Shown here: one piece after another, positions 52,465 through 61,426 of the stretch
How positions within the stretch are numbered: position 1 is the stretch's first letter
How the letters are laid out: each line of letters begins with the position of its first letter
Origin: Opitutia bacterium
GTDB taxonomy: Bacteria; Verrucomicrobiota; Verrucomicrobiia; Opitutales; Opitutaceae
Reading direction: 5' to 3'
Length of the DNA stretch: 64,000 nt
Assembly (NCBI GenBank): GCA_016217545.1
Contig: JACRHT010000011.1
Coordinates: 1 to 64,000 of the forward strand
The notes under the pieces: model-generated
What the model saw: the letters and a program-made list of their open reading frames with translations, nothing else
Databases searched by the model: none
Told to the model about the DNA's origin: nothing
Made by a program: the position numbers and the translations under genes

Positions 52465-54030
52465 ATGAAATCTCTGTCTCTCGCCCAACGCATCTCCCTT
52501 GGCTTCGCCGCCGTCATCGCAGTCACGCTGATTCTCGGCGCCATTTCGCTGAACCGCTTCTTCGCGGTGTCGTCCGCCGGCACCTACCTCGCCACCGACC
52601 CGGTGCCCGGCACGGTCGCCATCTTGAAGATCAACGCCGAGTTCGAAACCCAACTCGGCCTGCTGCGCGAATACATCTTCACGCCCGACCGCCCAAAGAT
52701 CGCCGGGGAATACAACGAGCAGGTCGGCCGAGTGAAGAAGGTGCTCGCCGCCTATGACGTCACCATCACCGCGGCGGACGATCGGGCGATGTTCGACGAA
52801 TTGACGAAGGACTACCGCGAATTCTCCGCCGCCGCCGCCGAAATCATGACGATGGTCGATGCGGGCCGCGCGCAGGAGACGCTCAAGACGATCGACGAAC
52901 GCCTTGAGCCGATCTTCGAGCACATGGAAGCCCAACTGGCGAAACTCATCGCGTTCAACGAATCGAATCTCTCGAACGGCGTCCGCAACATCACCGAGAC
53001 CGCGGCGAGCGGAAAGAAATTCCTCGTCGGCGGCATCCTCATCGCGATCGCCGCCGCGATCGGCATCGCGTGGTTCATCACCCGCTCCACCAACCGCGCG
53101 CTGCACTCCATTGCGGAGCGTCTCGCCGCGGGCGCAGAACAAACCGCCGCCGCCGCCGGCCAGGTCTCCAGCTCCTCCCAATCCCTCGCCGAGGGCGCCA
53201 GCGAACAAGCCGCCTCCCTCGAGGAAACCTCCGCTTCGCTCGAGGAAATGTCCTCGATGACGAAGCGCAACGCCGACAACGCCGGCCAGGCCAAGGACCT
53301 TTCCTCGCAGACTCGCGCCGCCGCCGACACCGGCGCCGCCGACATGACCGAGATGAAGTCCGCGATGGACGCCATCAAACTCTCCTCCGGCGAAATCGCG
53401 AAGATCGTGAAGACGATCGACGAAATCGCCTTCCAGACAAACATCCTCGCGCTCAACGCCGCCGTCGAAGCCGCCCGCGCGGGCGAAGCCGGCGCCGGCT
53501 TCGCCGTCGTCGCCGAGGAAGTCCGCGCCCTCGCCCAACGCTCCGCCACCGCCGCAAAGGAAAGCGCCGGCAAGATCGAGGACTCCGTCAACAAGAGCGA
53601 ACACGGCGTCCGCATCTCCGGCAAAGTCGCCGATTCGCTCCAGCAGATCGTCGATCGCGCCCGCCGCGTCGACACGCTCGTCGGCGAGATCGCCTCCGCG
53701 TCCTCCGAGCAAAGCCAGGGCATCGTGCAAGTGAACCACGCCGTGTCGCAGATGGACAAGGTCACCCAAAGCAACGCCTCCGCCGCCGAGGAATCCGCCG
53801 CCGCCGCCGAAGAGCTCAACGCCCAGTCCGCCGAGGTCCAGCACCTCGTCCACGAATTGCTCCAGCTGATCGGCGGCCAGGCTCGCGACAACGGGAAGTC
53901 GCAGACTTCACACTCCGCCGCCGCGAAACCCGCCGGCGCGCCTCACCGCGCCCAGCGCCCCGCCCACACCGCGGCGAAGCTCACCCGCCACACCGAGCCG
54001 GCGCACGCCGAGGCGTTCATCGACGGCTGA
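52465..54030 (+). CDS. Methyl-accepting chemotaxis protein with four-helix-bundle sensor
   Basis: 521 residues from the ATG at 52465 ([20 protein letters not shown]). A first helix (10-32) precedes a mostly helical 150-residue periplasmic part, as in four-helix-bundle receptors, then a second helix (about 180-202) and a cytoplasmic signalling region. The tip [20 protein letters not shown] starts near residue 319. Methylation-type stretches ([20 protein letters not shown]) flank it. A His/Ala/Thr-rich tail ends EAFIDG. It is 162 bp after the previous chemoreceptor and 48 bp before a microprotein gene. Confidence 0.9.
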   Translation: MKSLSLAQRISLGFAAVIAVTLILGAISLNRFFAVSSAGTYLATDPVPGTVAILKINAEFETQLGLLREYIFTPDRPKIAGEYNEQVGRVKKVLAAYDVTITAADDRAMFDELTKDYREFSAAAAEIMTMVDAGRAQETLKTIDERLEPIFEHMEAQLAKLIAFNESNLSNGVRNITETAASGKKFLVGGILIAIAAAIGIAWFITRSTNRALHSIAERLAAGAEQTAAAAGQVSSSSQSLAEGASEQAASLEETSASLEEMSSMTKRNADNAGQAKDLSSQTRAAADTGAADMTEMKSAMDAIKLSSGEIAKIVKTIDEIAFQTNILALNAAVEAARAGEAGAGFAVVAEEVRALAQRSATAAKESAGKIEDSVNKSEHGVRISGKVADSLQQIVDRARRVDTLVGEIASASSEQSQGIVQVNHAVSQMDKVTQSNASAAEESAAAAEELNAQSAEVQHLVHELLQLIGGQARDNGKSQTSHSAAAKPAGAPHRAQRPAHTAAKLTRHTEPAHAEAFIDG

Positions 54031-54078
54031 TCTCCAATCCGTTTTCCCGCCGCCTTCGCCTCTTCCTCCACGCCTGCA

Positions 54079-54261
54079 ATGTCTCTCTCCCACTCTTCCC
54101 ACGCCCACGCCGCCCACGCAAAGCCGGCGTCTCCCGCCGGCAAGCCCATCCCCGCCGGACACGTTGCCGTGGTCTGTCCGGCCGGCTTCAACGCCACGAG
54201 CACCAAGAACGTCGACCCGAAGAAAGCCGTCTACGCGCGCGTCATCTACCGGCCGCATTGA
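54079..54261 (+). CDS. Chemoreceptor-linked microprotein, copy 1
   Basis: 60 residues. A disordered His/Ala/Ser/Pro start is followed by a short conserved part: VAVVCPAGFNATST then K-x-x-V-Y-A-R-V-I-Y. After C-P-x-G-F it aligns without gaps to the microprotein at 58178-58396 over 23 residues, with Ser, Lys, A-R-V and Y in the same positions. It is 48 bp downstream of a chemoreceptor gene, same strand. The single Cys could bind metal or form a disulphide. The family is unknown to me. Confidence 0.6.
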   Translation: MSLSHSSHAHAAHAKPASPAGKPIPAGHVAVVCPAGFNATSTKNVDPKKAVYARVIYRPH

Positions 54262-54285
54262 GCCACGCTGCGGCGCTGCGGTGCA

Positions 54286-54303
54286 CGCGAGGCCGCCCTC
54301 GCG
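54286..54303. terminator. Short hairpin between convergent genes
   Basis: A perfect seven-base stem CGCGAGG / CCTCGCG with a CCGC loop lies between the stops at 54261 and 54306. It lacks a T-run, so factor-independent termination is uncertain. Confidence 0.35.
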
Positions 54304-54305
54304 GC

Positions 54306-55046
54306 TCAGGGCTTTCCGCCGAGCAGTTTCTTGATTCCCTCGCCGGCCTTCTGCGCAGCCTCCTTCGTTTTTTCCAACGAAGTCGCGCCCGCCGTGCCGG
54401 CCACATTGCCAAGCGCCTGCGCGGTGCCGCTCACGATGCCGCCCAACACCGAGCGCATGACGGCGCCCGCCGCCTGATCCGGCGTGATGCCGCCCTCGGC
54501 TGTGCCGAGATTGTCGATCGCGATCGGCGGGAGCGGCACCGGCACCGCCGCCGGTCCCACGCCGAGGCGCGCCACGCCATTCGTCAGGCGAAATTTCTTG
54601 ATCTCAAATTTGATCGGTTTGCCGTCCTTCGCCACCGGCTCCTTCGCGTCCTTGCGGCCGGAGAACTGCTCGATGTTCTTCAGCAGGTCCTTGATGTTGC
54701 TCGAGACGATCTTCGTCTCGTAGAGAAATTCCGGACCGTCGATCGTGATTTCCTCGATGATGATGTGGTCGCCGAACAGCGACATCGGCTGGATGTCGAC
54801 GTGCACCTTGCCGAGCTTGAAGGCATCGCTGTCCGACCAGCCCTTCGGATTGCCGACCGCGAGGCCGTGGAGCGTGCCCGAGCCCGTGAGGGGCGAGATG
54901 GAGGCGCTGGCCAACTGCACCTTCGTCTGGGTGAGCCGCGGCCCGAAGGCGTTCACGCCCGCCTTGACGATGGAGCCGAGGAAGAACATCGCGCCGACAT
55001 AGAGCACGACGACGAGCAGGAGGGCGATCAGCAGGAATTTTTTCAT
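54306..55046 (-). CDS. AsmA-like / exported protein with N-terminal anchor
   Basis: 246 residues from the ATG at 55046 (MKKFLLIALLLVVVLYVGAM). One N-terminal helix anchors it. The rest is beta-rich (KVQLASASISPLTGSGTLHG; LAVGNPKGW; LGKVHVDIQPMSLFGDHIII; EEITIDGPEFLYE), like the repeat units of AsmA/DUF748-type periplasmic proteins. A Gly/Ala/Lys-rich helical tail follows (SLEKTKEAAQKAGEGIKKLL). AsmA-like proteins are linked to phospholipid transport to the outer membrane; this short version is assigned only by pattern. Confidence 0.6.
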   Translation of the reverse strand: MKKFLLIALLLVVVLYVGAMFFLGSIVKAGVNAFGPRLTQTKVQLASASISPLTGSGTLHGLAVGNPKGWSDSDAFKLGKVHVDIQPMSLFGDHIIIEEITIDGPEFLYETKIVSSNIKDLLKNIEQFSGRKDAKEPVAKDGKPIKFEIKKFRLTNGVARLGVGPAAVPVPLPPIAIDNLGTAEGGITPDQAAGAVMRSVLGGIVSGTAQALGNVAGTAGATSLEKTKEAAQKAGEGIKKLLGGKP

Positions 55047-55105
55047 GGCGGTGGAGATTGAACAAATCCCACTCACGCCCCGCCGCAAGCCGCGACGTCG
55101 GCCGC

Positions 55106-55801
55106 TCAGATCGCGTCGGCCCCGGTCGCGTCGACGAGGCGATAGCCGCCGGGGACCGTGCGGATCCAGCGCGGATTGCCGGAATCGTCGCCGATCTTCT
55201 GCCGCAGGCGCCAGATGTGCGTGTCGACCGTGCGGGTCGCCGCCGTGGACGAGTAGCCCCAAACCTTCTTCAGCAATTCATCGCGCAGCACCGCGCAGCC
55301 GTGGCTGGCCCGCAACTGCTCGATCAACTTGAACTCGATCTGCGTCAGCGCGAGCGGCTGCCCATCCTTTTCCGCGGTGCGGGCGGCCAGGTCGATGCGG
55401 ACGGAGCCAAGCTGGATCACCTCCTGTTGCTTCGTGCCGCGGGCGCGGCGCAGCACGGCATTCACCCGCGCCAGCAACTCGCGCAACGCGCACGGCTTGC
55501 TCACAAAATCGTCCGCACCGCTGCTCAGCGCGCGCACGATATCGTCGGTGCCGTCGGCGCCGGTCAGCATGATGATGCCGCCGCGAAAGCCGCGATCGCG
55601 CAACTCCTGGAGCGTGCGCCAGCCGTTCTGCCGCGGCATGTCGATGTCGAGCAGCACAAGGTCCGGCGCGATGCGGTCCGCTGCCGCGACACCTTCCTTG
55701 CCGTCGGGCGCCTCCGTCACGGTGTAGCCAGCGCAGCGCAACGCCTCGGCGGTCGTCTCGCGGAGCACCGCGTCGTCATCGATAAGAAGCAGGGAATTCA
55801 A
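55106..55801 (-). CDS. OmpR/PhoB-type response regulator
   Basis: 231 residues taken from a TTG at 55801 (LNSLLLIDDDAVLRETTAEA). No ATG precedes the receiver; a GTG at 55876 would add 25 odd residues, so the true start is uncertain. The receiver has Asp52 (APDLVLLDIDMPRQNGW) and Lys in FVSKPCAL. The C-terminal winged helix shows LTQIEFKLIEQLRASHGCAV, LLKKVWGY, RTVDTHIWRLRQKIGDDSGN and IRTVPGGYRLV. It is a DNA-binding regulator without an adjacent partner kinase. Confidence 0.92.
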   Translation of the reverse strand: MNSLLLIDDDAVLRETTAEALRCAGYTVTEAPDGKEGVAAADRIAPDLVLLDIDMPRQNGWRTLQELRDRGFRGGIIMLTGADGTDDIVRALSSGADDFVSKPCALRELLARVNAVLRRARGTKQQEVIQLGSVRIDLAARTAEKDGQPLALTQIEFKLIEQLRASHGCAVLRDELLKKVWGYSSTAATRTVDTHIWRLRQKIGDDSGNPRWIRTVPGGYRLVDATGADAI

Positions 55802-56478
55802 GGCAGCCCGATCGTTGAGGGTGAAAATCGTCGCGGGCCCACGCGAGTTAAGAGCTTTGTGACAAGCTCGTGACACAGGTTGTCCGCGAACGGGCCGCTA
55901 TTTCGAGTAGATTTTACCGCGCGCCTCTGGCGTGCGACACCCCTCCCTCTCCCGTCGCCATGAACTCCGGCCTCTTCGCCATCGCTTGCTGCGTCCTCTC
56001 CGACGCGACGCCGACCGCGGTCAGGTCCGCCGAACACGGAACGGTCTCGACTTTCACTCGCGCCGAAGGAGCGCCGCGCGCGGGCATGTTGCACGGCGAG
56101 GCGCGGGTGTCGTCCGCCACCGCGCTGGTGGACTCTCTTTTTCTCTCCGGTGCCGCATCGGCATCGGACCAATTTGCCTGACAGGGGCAATGCAGCACCC
56201 GGTCGTCGGGGGACACCGGGTGCTGCCCTCCTGTCGGGGGCAATCTCACGCGCAAAGACCGCTCGGAAAGCGCGCATCCGGACTGCGTCCGGAGAACGGC
56301 CCTGGCCCCGAGCAGAGCCGAACGACACTAGCCGCCACCCGCATTCGGAAACAGCGACGACACTATTAGTCCCGTTACAACTTCGCCACTACACTGGGCG
56401 GGAAACCGCGCCGATCAAACAGAGAGAATCGCCCGCAAACACGGGAGATCGTCTCAACCCCAACCCCACGGACCTGTC
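55802..56478. promoter_or_regulatory. Long leader / promoter region between divergent regulator and chemoreceptor
   Basis: 677 bp with no well-supported gene. A frame at 55961-56181 could encode a Cys-containing peptide with an N-terminal MNSGLFAIACCVLSDATP, but evidence is weak. A strong hairpin with arms GCAGCACCCGGT and ACCGGGTGCTGC (56192-56203, 56214-56225) lies inside the 297-bp leader before the haem chemoreceptor. It has no T-run and may be a terminator-like or regulatory RNA element. A second small hairpin (CCGGA/TCCGG) follows near 56278-56292. Confidence 0.45.
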
Positions 56479-58107
56479 ATGAAACTCGGAACCAAAATCG
56501 TGCTCGCGAGCACGGTCGCGATCCTTCTCACCGTCGCGAGCGCGCTTTTCGTTCAACGCAGCATCATCCAGAAGCAGGGCGTCGACATGACGCTTGAGAC
56601 CATGCGCGCCGCTGTGGTCGAAGCGGAGAACGTCCGCGAGAGCATTTCCAAACTCGGCGAGGGCGGAGCCTTCGATCGCGCCAAGCTCCTCGCCGAATAC
56701 AAAGCCTCCGGCGATCTTCGCGGCTCCACGCTCTATCGCACCATTCCCGTCGTCGCCGCGTGGGAAGCGGTCGCGAAGGCCGCCAAGCAGGCCGGCTTCG
56801 AATTCCGCGTGCCGAAGAACAGCGCCCGCAATCCGCAGAACAACCCCACGCCCGACGAAGCGGACATTCTCCGCCAGCTCGAGACCGGCACCCTCGCCGA
56901 ATACATCCGCGTCGATCGCGCCGCCAACGAGATCGTCTACGCCCGTCCGATCAAACTCACGCAAGACTGCCTCGCGTGCCACGGCGACCCGGCGAAGAGC
57001 GCCAGCGGCGACGGCAAGGACTTCCTCGGTTTCCGCATGGAAAACTGGAAGGCCGGCGAAGTGCACGGCGCCTTCGTGCTGAAAACCAATTTTGCCCACG
57101 TCGACGAAGTCGTTCGCGCCGGCATGCTCCACAGCCTCGCGTGGGTGCTGCCCGTCACCGGGCTCATGGGCTTGTGCTTCTACGCACTCAACCGCCGGCT
57201 CGTCGTCGCGCCGCTTTCCGCTTCGATCGCCAGCATCCGCGCCGCCTCCGAAGAAACCAATTCCGCCGCCCACCAGATCTCCGTCGCCAGCGCCGGCCTC
57301 GCCAGCGGCGCCAGCGAGCAGGCCGCCTCGCTCGAGGAAACTTCCGCGTCGCTCGAAGAGATGTCCTCGATGACCAAACGCAACGCCGACCACGCCAGCT
57401 CCGCGCGTTCCACGGCCGGCACAGCCCGGCAAGCCGCCGACGCGGGCCACGAGCGCATGCAACAGATGCAAGGTGCGATGCAGTCCATCGAACAAGCCAC
57501 GCAGGACATCACGAAAATCCTGAAAACGATCGATGAGATCGCGTTTCAAACGAACATTCTCGCGCTGAACGCCGCCGTCGAAGCCGCCCGTGCGGGCGAG
57601 GCGGGCGCCGGTTTCGCTGTCGTCGCCGAGGAAGTCCGCGCCCTGGCCCAACGCTGCGCCACCGCCGCCAAGGAAACCGCCACCAAGATCGACGACTGCG
57701 TGCAGAAGAGCCACCACGGCGTGCAGATCAGCACCGACGTCGCCGGCAGTTTCGACGAGATCCAGAAGCACGTTCGCCAACTCGAGGCGCTGATCAGCGA
57801 GATCGCCACGGCCTCGACCGAGCAAAACACCGGCATCCAACAGGTAAATTCCGCCGTGTCGGACATGGACCGCGTCACCCAAGGCAACGCCGCCCACGCC
57901 GAGGAGACCGCCGCCGCCGCCGCGGAACTCGACGCGCAAGCCCAAGCGCTCGATCGCGCCATTTCCGATGTCCGCCGCGTGATCGGCGGCGATATCGAAA
58001 CCGACGCCACCCGCCACGCGCCGCAGAAAAACCCTCCCTCCGCCCCTCGTTCCGGCGCGCCTGCGGCGCATCAGCCGCGTCCGAAGCCGGACACGCACTT
58101 TGTCTGA
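56479..58107 (+). CDS. Methyl-accepting chemotaxis protein with haem-binding DUF3365 sensor
   Basis: 542 residues. A first helix (8-27) is followed by a periplasmic sensor of about 190 residues with the haem motif C-L-A-C-H at 164-168 inside IKLTQDCLACHGDP. Flanking sequence (EFRVPKNSARNPQNNPTPDE; EIVYARPIKLTQDCLACHGD; WKAGEVHGAFVLKTN) matches the DUF3365/Tll0287-like domain. A second helix (about 218-238) is followed by the signalling region with tip [20 protein letters not shown] near 352. The haem may sense oxygen, NO or redox state. A microprotein gene follows 70 bp later. Confidence 0.92.
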   Translation: MKLGTKIVLASTVAILLTVASALFVQRSIIQKQGVDMTLETMRAAVVEAENVRESISKLGEGGAFDRAKLLAEYKASGDLRGSTLYRTIPVVAAWEAVAKAAKQAGFEFRVPKNSARNPQNNPTPDEADILRQLETGTLAEYIRVDRAANEIVYARPIKLTQDCLACHGDPAKSASGDGKDFLGFRMENWKAGEVHGAFVLKTNFAHVDEVVRAGMLHSLAWVLPVTGLMGLCFYALNRRLVVAPLSASIASIRAASEETNSAAHQISVASAGLASGASEQAASLEETSASLEEMSSMTKRNADHASSARSTAGTARQAADAGHERMQQMQGAMQSIEQATQDITKILKTIDEIAFQTNILALNAAVEAARAGEAGAGFAVVAEEVRALAQRCATAAKETATKIDDCVQKSHHGVQISTDVAGSFDEIQKHVRQLEALISEIATASTEQNTGIQQVNSAVSDMDRVTQGNAAHAEETAAAAAELDAQAQALDRAISDVRRVIGGDIETDATRHAPQKNPPSAPRSGAPAAHQPRPKPDTHFV

Positions 58108-58177
58108 GCGACCAGGGCCAATCGGCAGAATCGCTTAAACTTCCGCGCCTTTCGGCCGATGTCCTGACTGGCCCATC

Positions 58178-58396
58178 ATGCAAGATTCCGCCGCCACCTC
58201 CTCTTCGCCCTCACCGGCTCCCTCACCATTCGATGAAGAAGAGGTCGTCGCCATGAGCGCCTCGCACATCGTCATCCACGCGCCGAAAGGCCGCTACATT
58301 ACGATCATGTGCCCCGTGGGTTTCTCGCCGGGCAGCGTCGAAGGCATCGGCCTCGATAAACCGCTGTTCGCGCGCGTCCGCTACCTGGCCTGCTGA
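58178..58396 (+). CDS. Chemoreceptor-linked microprotein, copy 2
   Basis: 72 residues from the ATG at 58178, or 47 from 58253. The conserved end reads ITIMCPVGFSPGSV then K-P-L-F-A-R-V-R-Y. This aligns without gaps to the 54079 microprotein after C-P-x-G-F. It is 70 bp downstream of the haem chemoreceptor on the same strand. The N-terminus is Ser/Ala/Pro-rich and disordered. Confidence 0.55.
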   Translation: MQDSAATSSSPSPAPSPFDEEEVVAMSASHIVIHAPKGRYITIMCPVGFSPGSVEGIGLDKPLFARVRYLAC

Positions 58397-58558
58397 TTTC
58401 CGGCCCGAGCGCCGTTTTCCGTCTCGTCACGCCGTCGCTCACCCGCGGCTACCCGCGAGACCCTGCCCGACACTGACGGCTTGCCACGCCGCCGCGCGGG
58501 CTCTCTGTAGGTTGCGCAACGTCCACGCGTGCGCACTCGGCGTTCGCCTTGGCCGTCG

Positions 58559-58590
58559 CCCGTCCTCCGTCCTCCGTTTTCCGTCTCCGA
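58559..58590. repeat. Heptamer repeats just upstream of parE start
   Basis: About four units of consensus TCCGTCC/T end four bases before the parE start codon, so they occupy the Shine-Dalgarno position. The unit matches the arrays at 29891-29959. Confidence 0.65.
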
Positions 58591-58594
58591 AAAA

Positions 58595-60442
58595 ATGGCA
58601 TCCAATTACACCGAAGCCAGCATCAAGACCCTCAGCTCCCTCGAGCACATCCGCCTGCGCCCCGGCATGTATATCGGGCGCCTCGGCAACGGCACGCACG
58701 CCGAAGACGGCATCTACGTCCTGCTCAAGGAAACGATCGATAACTCGATCGACGAGTTCACGATGGGCGCAGGCAAGAAGATCGAGGTCGAGATCGACGA
58801 AGAGCGCCGCCACCTCCGCGTGCGCGACTACGGCCGCGGCATCCCGCTGGGCAAGCTCGTCGACTGCGTCTCCATCATCAACACCGGCGCGAAATACGAT
58901 TCCGAGACCTTCCAAAAAGCCGTCGGCCTCAACGGCGTCGGCCAGAAGGCCGTCAACGCCCTCGCGCTGAACTACCGCGCCCAGGCCTTCCGCGACGGCG
59001 AGACCAAGGTCGTCGAATTCGAGAAGGGCAAACTCAAGTCGCAGTCCAAGGTCACGAAATCCGACGAGCGCAACGGCACGCTGATCGAGTTCACGCCCGA
59101 CGCGCAGCTCTTCGGCGCCGACTTCCGCTTCCGCCTCGAGTTCATCGAGGACATGCTCTGGAACTACGCCTTCCTCAACCGCGGGCTCACGCTCACGCTC
59201 AACGGCAAACCGTTCCGCTCGGAAAACGGCCTCAAGGATCTCCTCACCAAGGAACTCTCCGGCGAGCCGCTCTACCCGATCATCCACCTCGAAGGCGAGG
59301 ACATCGAAGTCGCATTCACGCACGGCAACCACTACGGCGAAGAATATTGGTCCTTCGTCAACGGCCAGCACACGACCATGGGCGGCACGCACCTCGCCGC
59401 CTTCCGCGAGGCGCTGGTCGAGACCGTGCGCAACCACTTCAAGAAGGACTTCGACGCCGCCGACGTCCGCCAGTCGATCGACGCCGCCGTCGCCGTCCGC
59501 GTGCAGGAGCCCGTCTTCGAATCGCAGACGAAAACCAAACTCGGCTCCACCGACATGGGCCCGAAAGGTCCGTCGCTGAAGGAATTCGTCGGCAAGTTCA
59601 TGCAGCAGTCGCTCGACGTCTACCTGCACAAGAACCGCGAGGTCGCCGAAACCATCAAACGCAAGATCGAGGAGAACGAACACGAGCGCAAAGAGCTCGC
59701 CGGCATCCGCAACATCGCCCGCGAACGCGCGAAAAAAGCTTCGCTGCACAACCGCAAGCTCCGGGACTGCCGCCTCCACCTCGGCGACCGCAACGAGCGC
59801 GCCGAGCAAAGCACGCTCTTCATCGTCGAAGGCGACTCCGCCGCCGGCTCGCTCACCTCGTGCCGCGACGTGCAGACGCAGGCCGTCTTCGCCCTGAAGG
59901 GCAAGCCGCTCAACACCTACGGCCTCTCGAAGAAAGTCATCTACGAGAACGAGGAATTCCACCTCCTTCAATCCGCGCTGAACATCGAGGAAGGCATGGA
60001 CGGCCTCCGCTACAACCGGATCGTCATCGCCACCGACGCCGACGTCGACGGCATGCACATCCGCCTGCTGCTGATCTCGTTTTTCCTCCAGTTCTTCCCC
60101 GACCTCATCCGCAACGGCCACCTCTTCATCCTCGAGACGCCGCTCTTCCGCGTCCGCAACAAGCGCAAGACGATCTATTGCTACGACGAGCGCGAGAAGC
60201 AGAAGGCCATCGCCGAACTCGGCGCCGGCCACGAGATCACGCGCTTCAAAGGCCTCGGCGAAATCTCCTCGGGAGAGTTCAAGGACTTCATCGGCGAAAA
60301 CATCCGCCTCGAGCCCGTGAATCTCAACCACCTCTACAGCTCCGAGGAACTGCTCGCGTTCTTCATGGGCAAGAACACGCCCGAGCGGCAGGACTTCATC
60401 ATCGACAACCTCCGCGTCGAGAAGGACCTCGTCGAGGTCTGA
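58595..60442 (+). CDS. parE: DNA topoisomerase IV subunit B (ParE-type)
   Basis: 615 residues from the ATG at 58595. The GHKL ATPase has [25 protein letters not shown] and [20 protein letters not shown], with [14 protein letters not shown]. The middle part is the transducer ([33 protein letters not shown]). The TOPRIM part has [31 protein letters not shown] (catalytic Asp pair) and RFKGLGEIS. The length and lack of a large C-terminal insert suit ParE better than most GyrB proteins. It decatenates or supercoils DNA with a ParC-type A subunit. The next gene is convergent, so a parC does not follow here. Confidence 0.9.
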   Translation: MASNYTEASIKTLSSLEHIRLRPGMYIGRLGNGTHAEDGIYVLLKETIDNSIDEFTMGAGKKIEVEIDEERRHLRVRDYGRGIPLGKLVDCVSIINTGAKYDSETFQKAVGLNGVGQKAVNALALNYRAQAFRDGETKVVEFEKGKLKSQSKVTKSDERNGTLIEFTPDAQLFGADFRFRLEFIEDMLWNYAFLNRGLTLTLNGKPFRSENGLKDLLTKELSGEPLYPIIHLEGEDIEVAFTHGNHYGEEYWSFVNGQHTTMGGTHLAAFREALVETVRNHFKKDFDAADVRQSIDAAVAVRVQEPVFESQTKTKLGSTDMGPKGPSLKEFVGKFMQQSLDVYLHKNREVAETIKRKIEENEHERKELAGIRNIARERAKKASLHNRKLRDCRLHLGDRNERAEQSTLFIVEGDSAAGSLTSCRDVQTQAVFALKGKPLNTYGLSKKVIYENEEFHLLQSALNIEEGMDGLRYNRIVIATDADVDGMHIRLLLISFFLQFFPDLIRNGHLFILETPLFRVRNKRKTIYCYDEREKQKAIAELGAGHEITRFKGLGEISSGEFKDFIGENIRLEPVNLNHLYSSEELLAFFMGKNTPERQDFIIDNLRVEKDLVEV

Positions 60443-60456
60443 CGGACGCAAAGCTA

Positions 60457-60484
60457 TCAGCCCTCAGCTCTCAGCATAAGCTGA
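60457..60484. repeat. Heptamer repeats after parE
   Basis: Three units of TCAGCNN (60457-60477) and a fourth inverted or diverged one follow the stop of parE by 14 bp. They are the inverse of the GCTGANC units at 8834-8868. Confidence 0.6.
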
Positions 60485-60498
60485 AGCGCGGCCGCAGA

Positions 60499-60574
60499 AG
60501 GTAGGGCGGGACCGCTGGGCCCGGCGCGTGGGTGGCAACACGTTCCCGGCGGGCCCAGCGGTCCCGCCCTACCT
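60499..60574. repeat. 24-bp perfect inverted repeat between convergent genes
   Basis: Arms at 60499-60522 and 60551-60574 are exact reverse complements, beginning AGGTAGGGCGGGACCGCTGG, with a 28-base loop. The right arm touches the stop codon of the LytTR regulator. It may act as a terminator for both genes or be a mobile REP-like element related to the other GC palindromes. Confidence 0.75.
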
Positions 60575-61359
60575 CACGGCAACAACCCTTCCAGCCCCGC
60601 CGCCGCGAACTTGCTCCGCAACTCCGCGAGCGCGCGCCGACTGGCCGTGAGCGGCGACACCGGCACATCGAGGTGAAAAACCACTTCATCGTCGCCGCAG
60701 CGCTCGATCTTCTTCACCCGCGCGAGATTCACCAGCACCTGCCGGTGGATGCGCACGAACTGCGCTTCGGGCAACGTCTCCTCCCACGATTTGAGCGTCC
60801 GCAGCACGAGCAGCGTCTGCCCACCTTCGAGCACCAGCTCCGTGTAGTTCTCCGCCGAACGCACGGCGCAGATCGACGTCACCGGCACGAACCGCGTCGT
60901 GCCGTCCGTCTTCACAAAAACCCGATCTTCCATCGTGAGTCGCTGGCCGGCCGAGGCCGGCGCGGCCACCGCCGTCGGCGCGGGCGCGACCGCGAGTGTG
61001 CGCGCCTCGCCGAGCCGCTGCAGCGTCGCCTTCAGCCGCGCAGTCGTCACCGGCTTCAGCAGATAATCCAGCGCGTTCACCTCGAACGCCCGCAACGCGA
61101 ACCGATCGTAGGCCGTCACGAACACGATCTGCGCGCCGGGCTTCACGCTATCGAGCAGGTCGAAGCCGCTGCCGCCGCGCAGCTGGATGTCGAGAAACAC
61201 CAGGTCGTAGTCGGCGCGCCCGAGCAGCGCGCGCGCGTCGTTCATCGTGCCCGCCTCGCCGACCGCCTCGACGAACGGATGCGCCGCGAGCAGGCGCCGC
61301 AGCTCCAGCCGGGCCAGCGGCTCATCATCGATCAACAAAGCGCGTCGCACGTTGCTCAT
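60574..61359 (-). CDS. LytTR-family response regulator
   Basis: 261 residues. The receiver has ALLIDDEPLARLELRRLL and Asp57 (LVFLDIQLRGGSG), and the Lys is in YLLKPVTT. An Ala/Pro linker follows. The LytTR DNA-binding domain shows RVFVKTDGTTRFVPVTSICA, AENYTELVLEGGQTLLVLRT, LPEAQFVRIHRQVLVNLARV and KKIER. It pairs with the LytS-like kinase encoded upstream at 61482. In this organism group such pairs often control extracellular or carbohydrate genes. Confidence 0.93.
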   Translation of the reverse strand: MSNVRRALLIDDEPLARLELRRLLAAHPFVEAVGEAGTMNDARALLGRADYDLVFLDIQLRGGSGFDLLDSVKPGAQIVFVTAYDRFALRAFEVNALDYLLKPVTTARLKATLQRLGEARTLAVAPAPTAVAAPASAGQRLTMEDRVFVKTDGTTRFVPVTSICAVRSAENYTELVLEGGQTLLVLRTLKSWEETLPEAQFVRIHRQVLVNLARVKKIERCGDDEVVFHLDVPVSPLTASRRALAELRSKFAAAGLEGLLP

Positions 61360-61426
61360 CGTGGGTCAGCGCGCTTGCGCGCGCGCGAGGCTTCGCTCTG
61401 CGGGGCGATTTGTCGTCCGGTTCTTC

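Noticed and set aside
51253-53853. 866-codon minus-strand frame with glycine-rich repeats
   Set aside because: It looks like a repetitive Gly-rich protein but is only the antisense of two chemoreceptor genes.
55870-56181. Plus-strand frame with two cysteines near its start
   Set aside because: It has no good ribosome site or family resemblance and lies in a regulatory region; kept only as a remark.
56230-56300. Possible cyclic-di-GMP (GEMM) riboswitch in the chemoreceptor leader
   Set aside because: A short CACGCGCAAAG stretch recalls part of the motif, but the other conserved blocks and pairing pattern are absent.
58439-60451. 670-codon minus-strand frame
   Set aside because: It is antisense to parE and lacks any motif.
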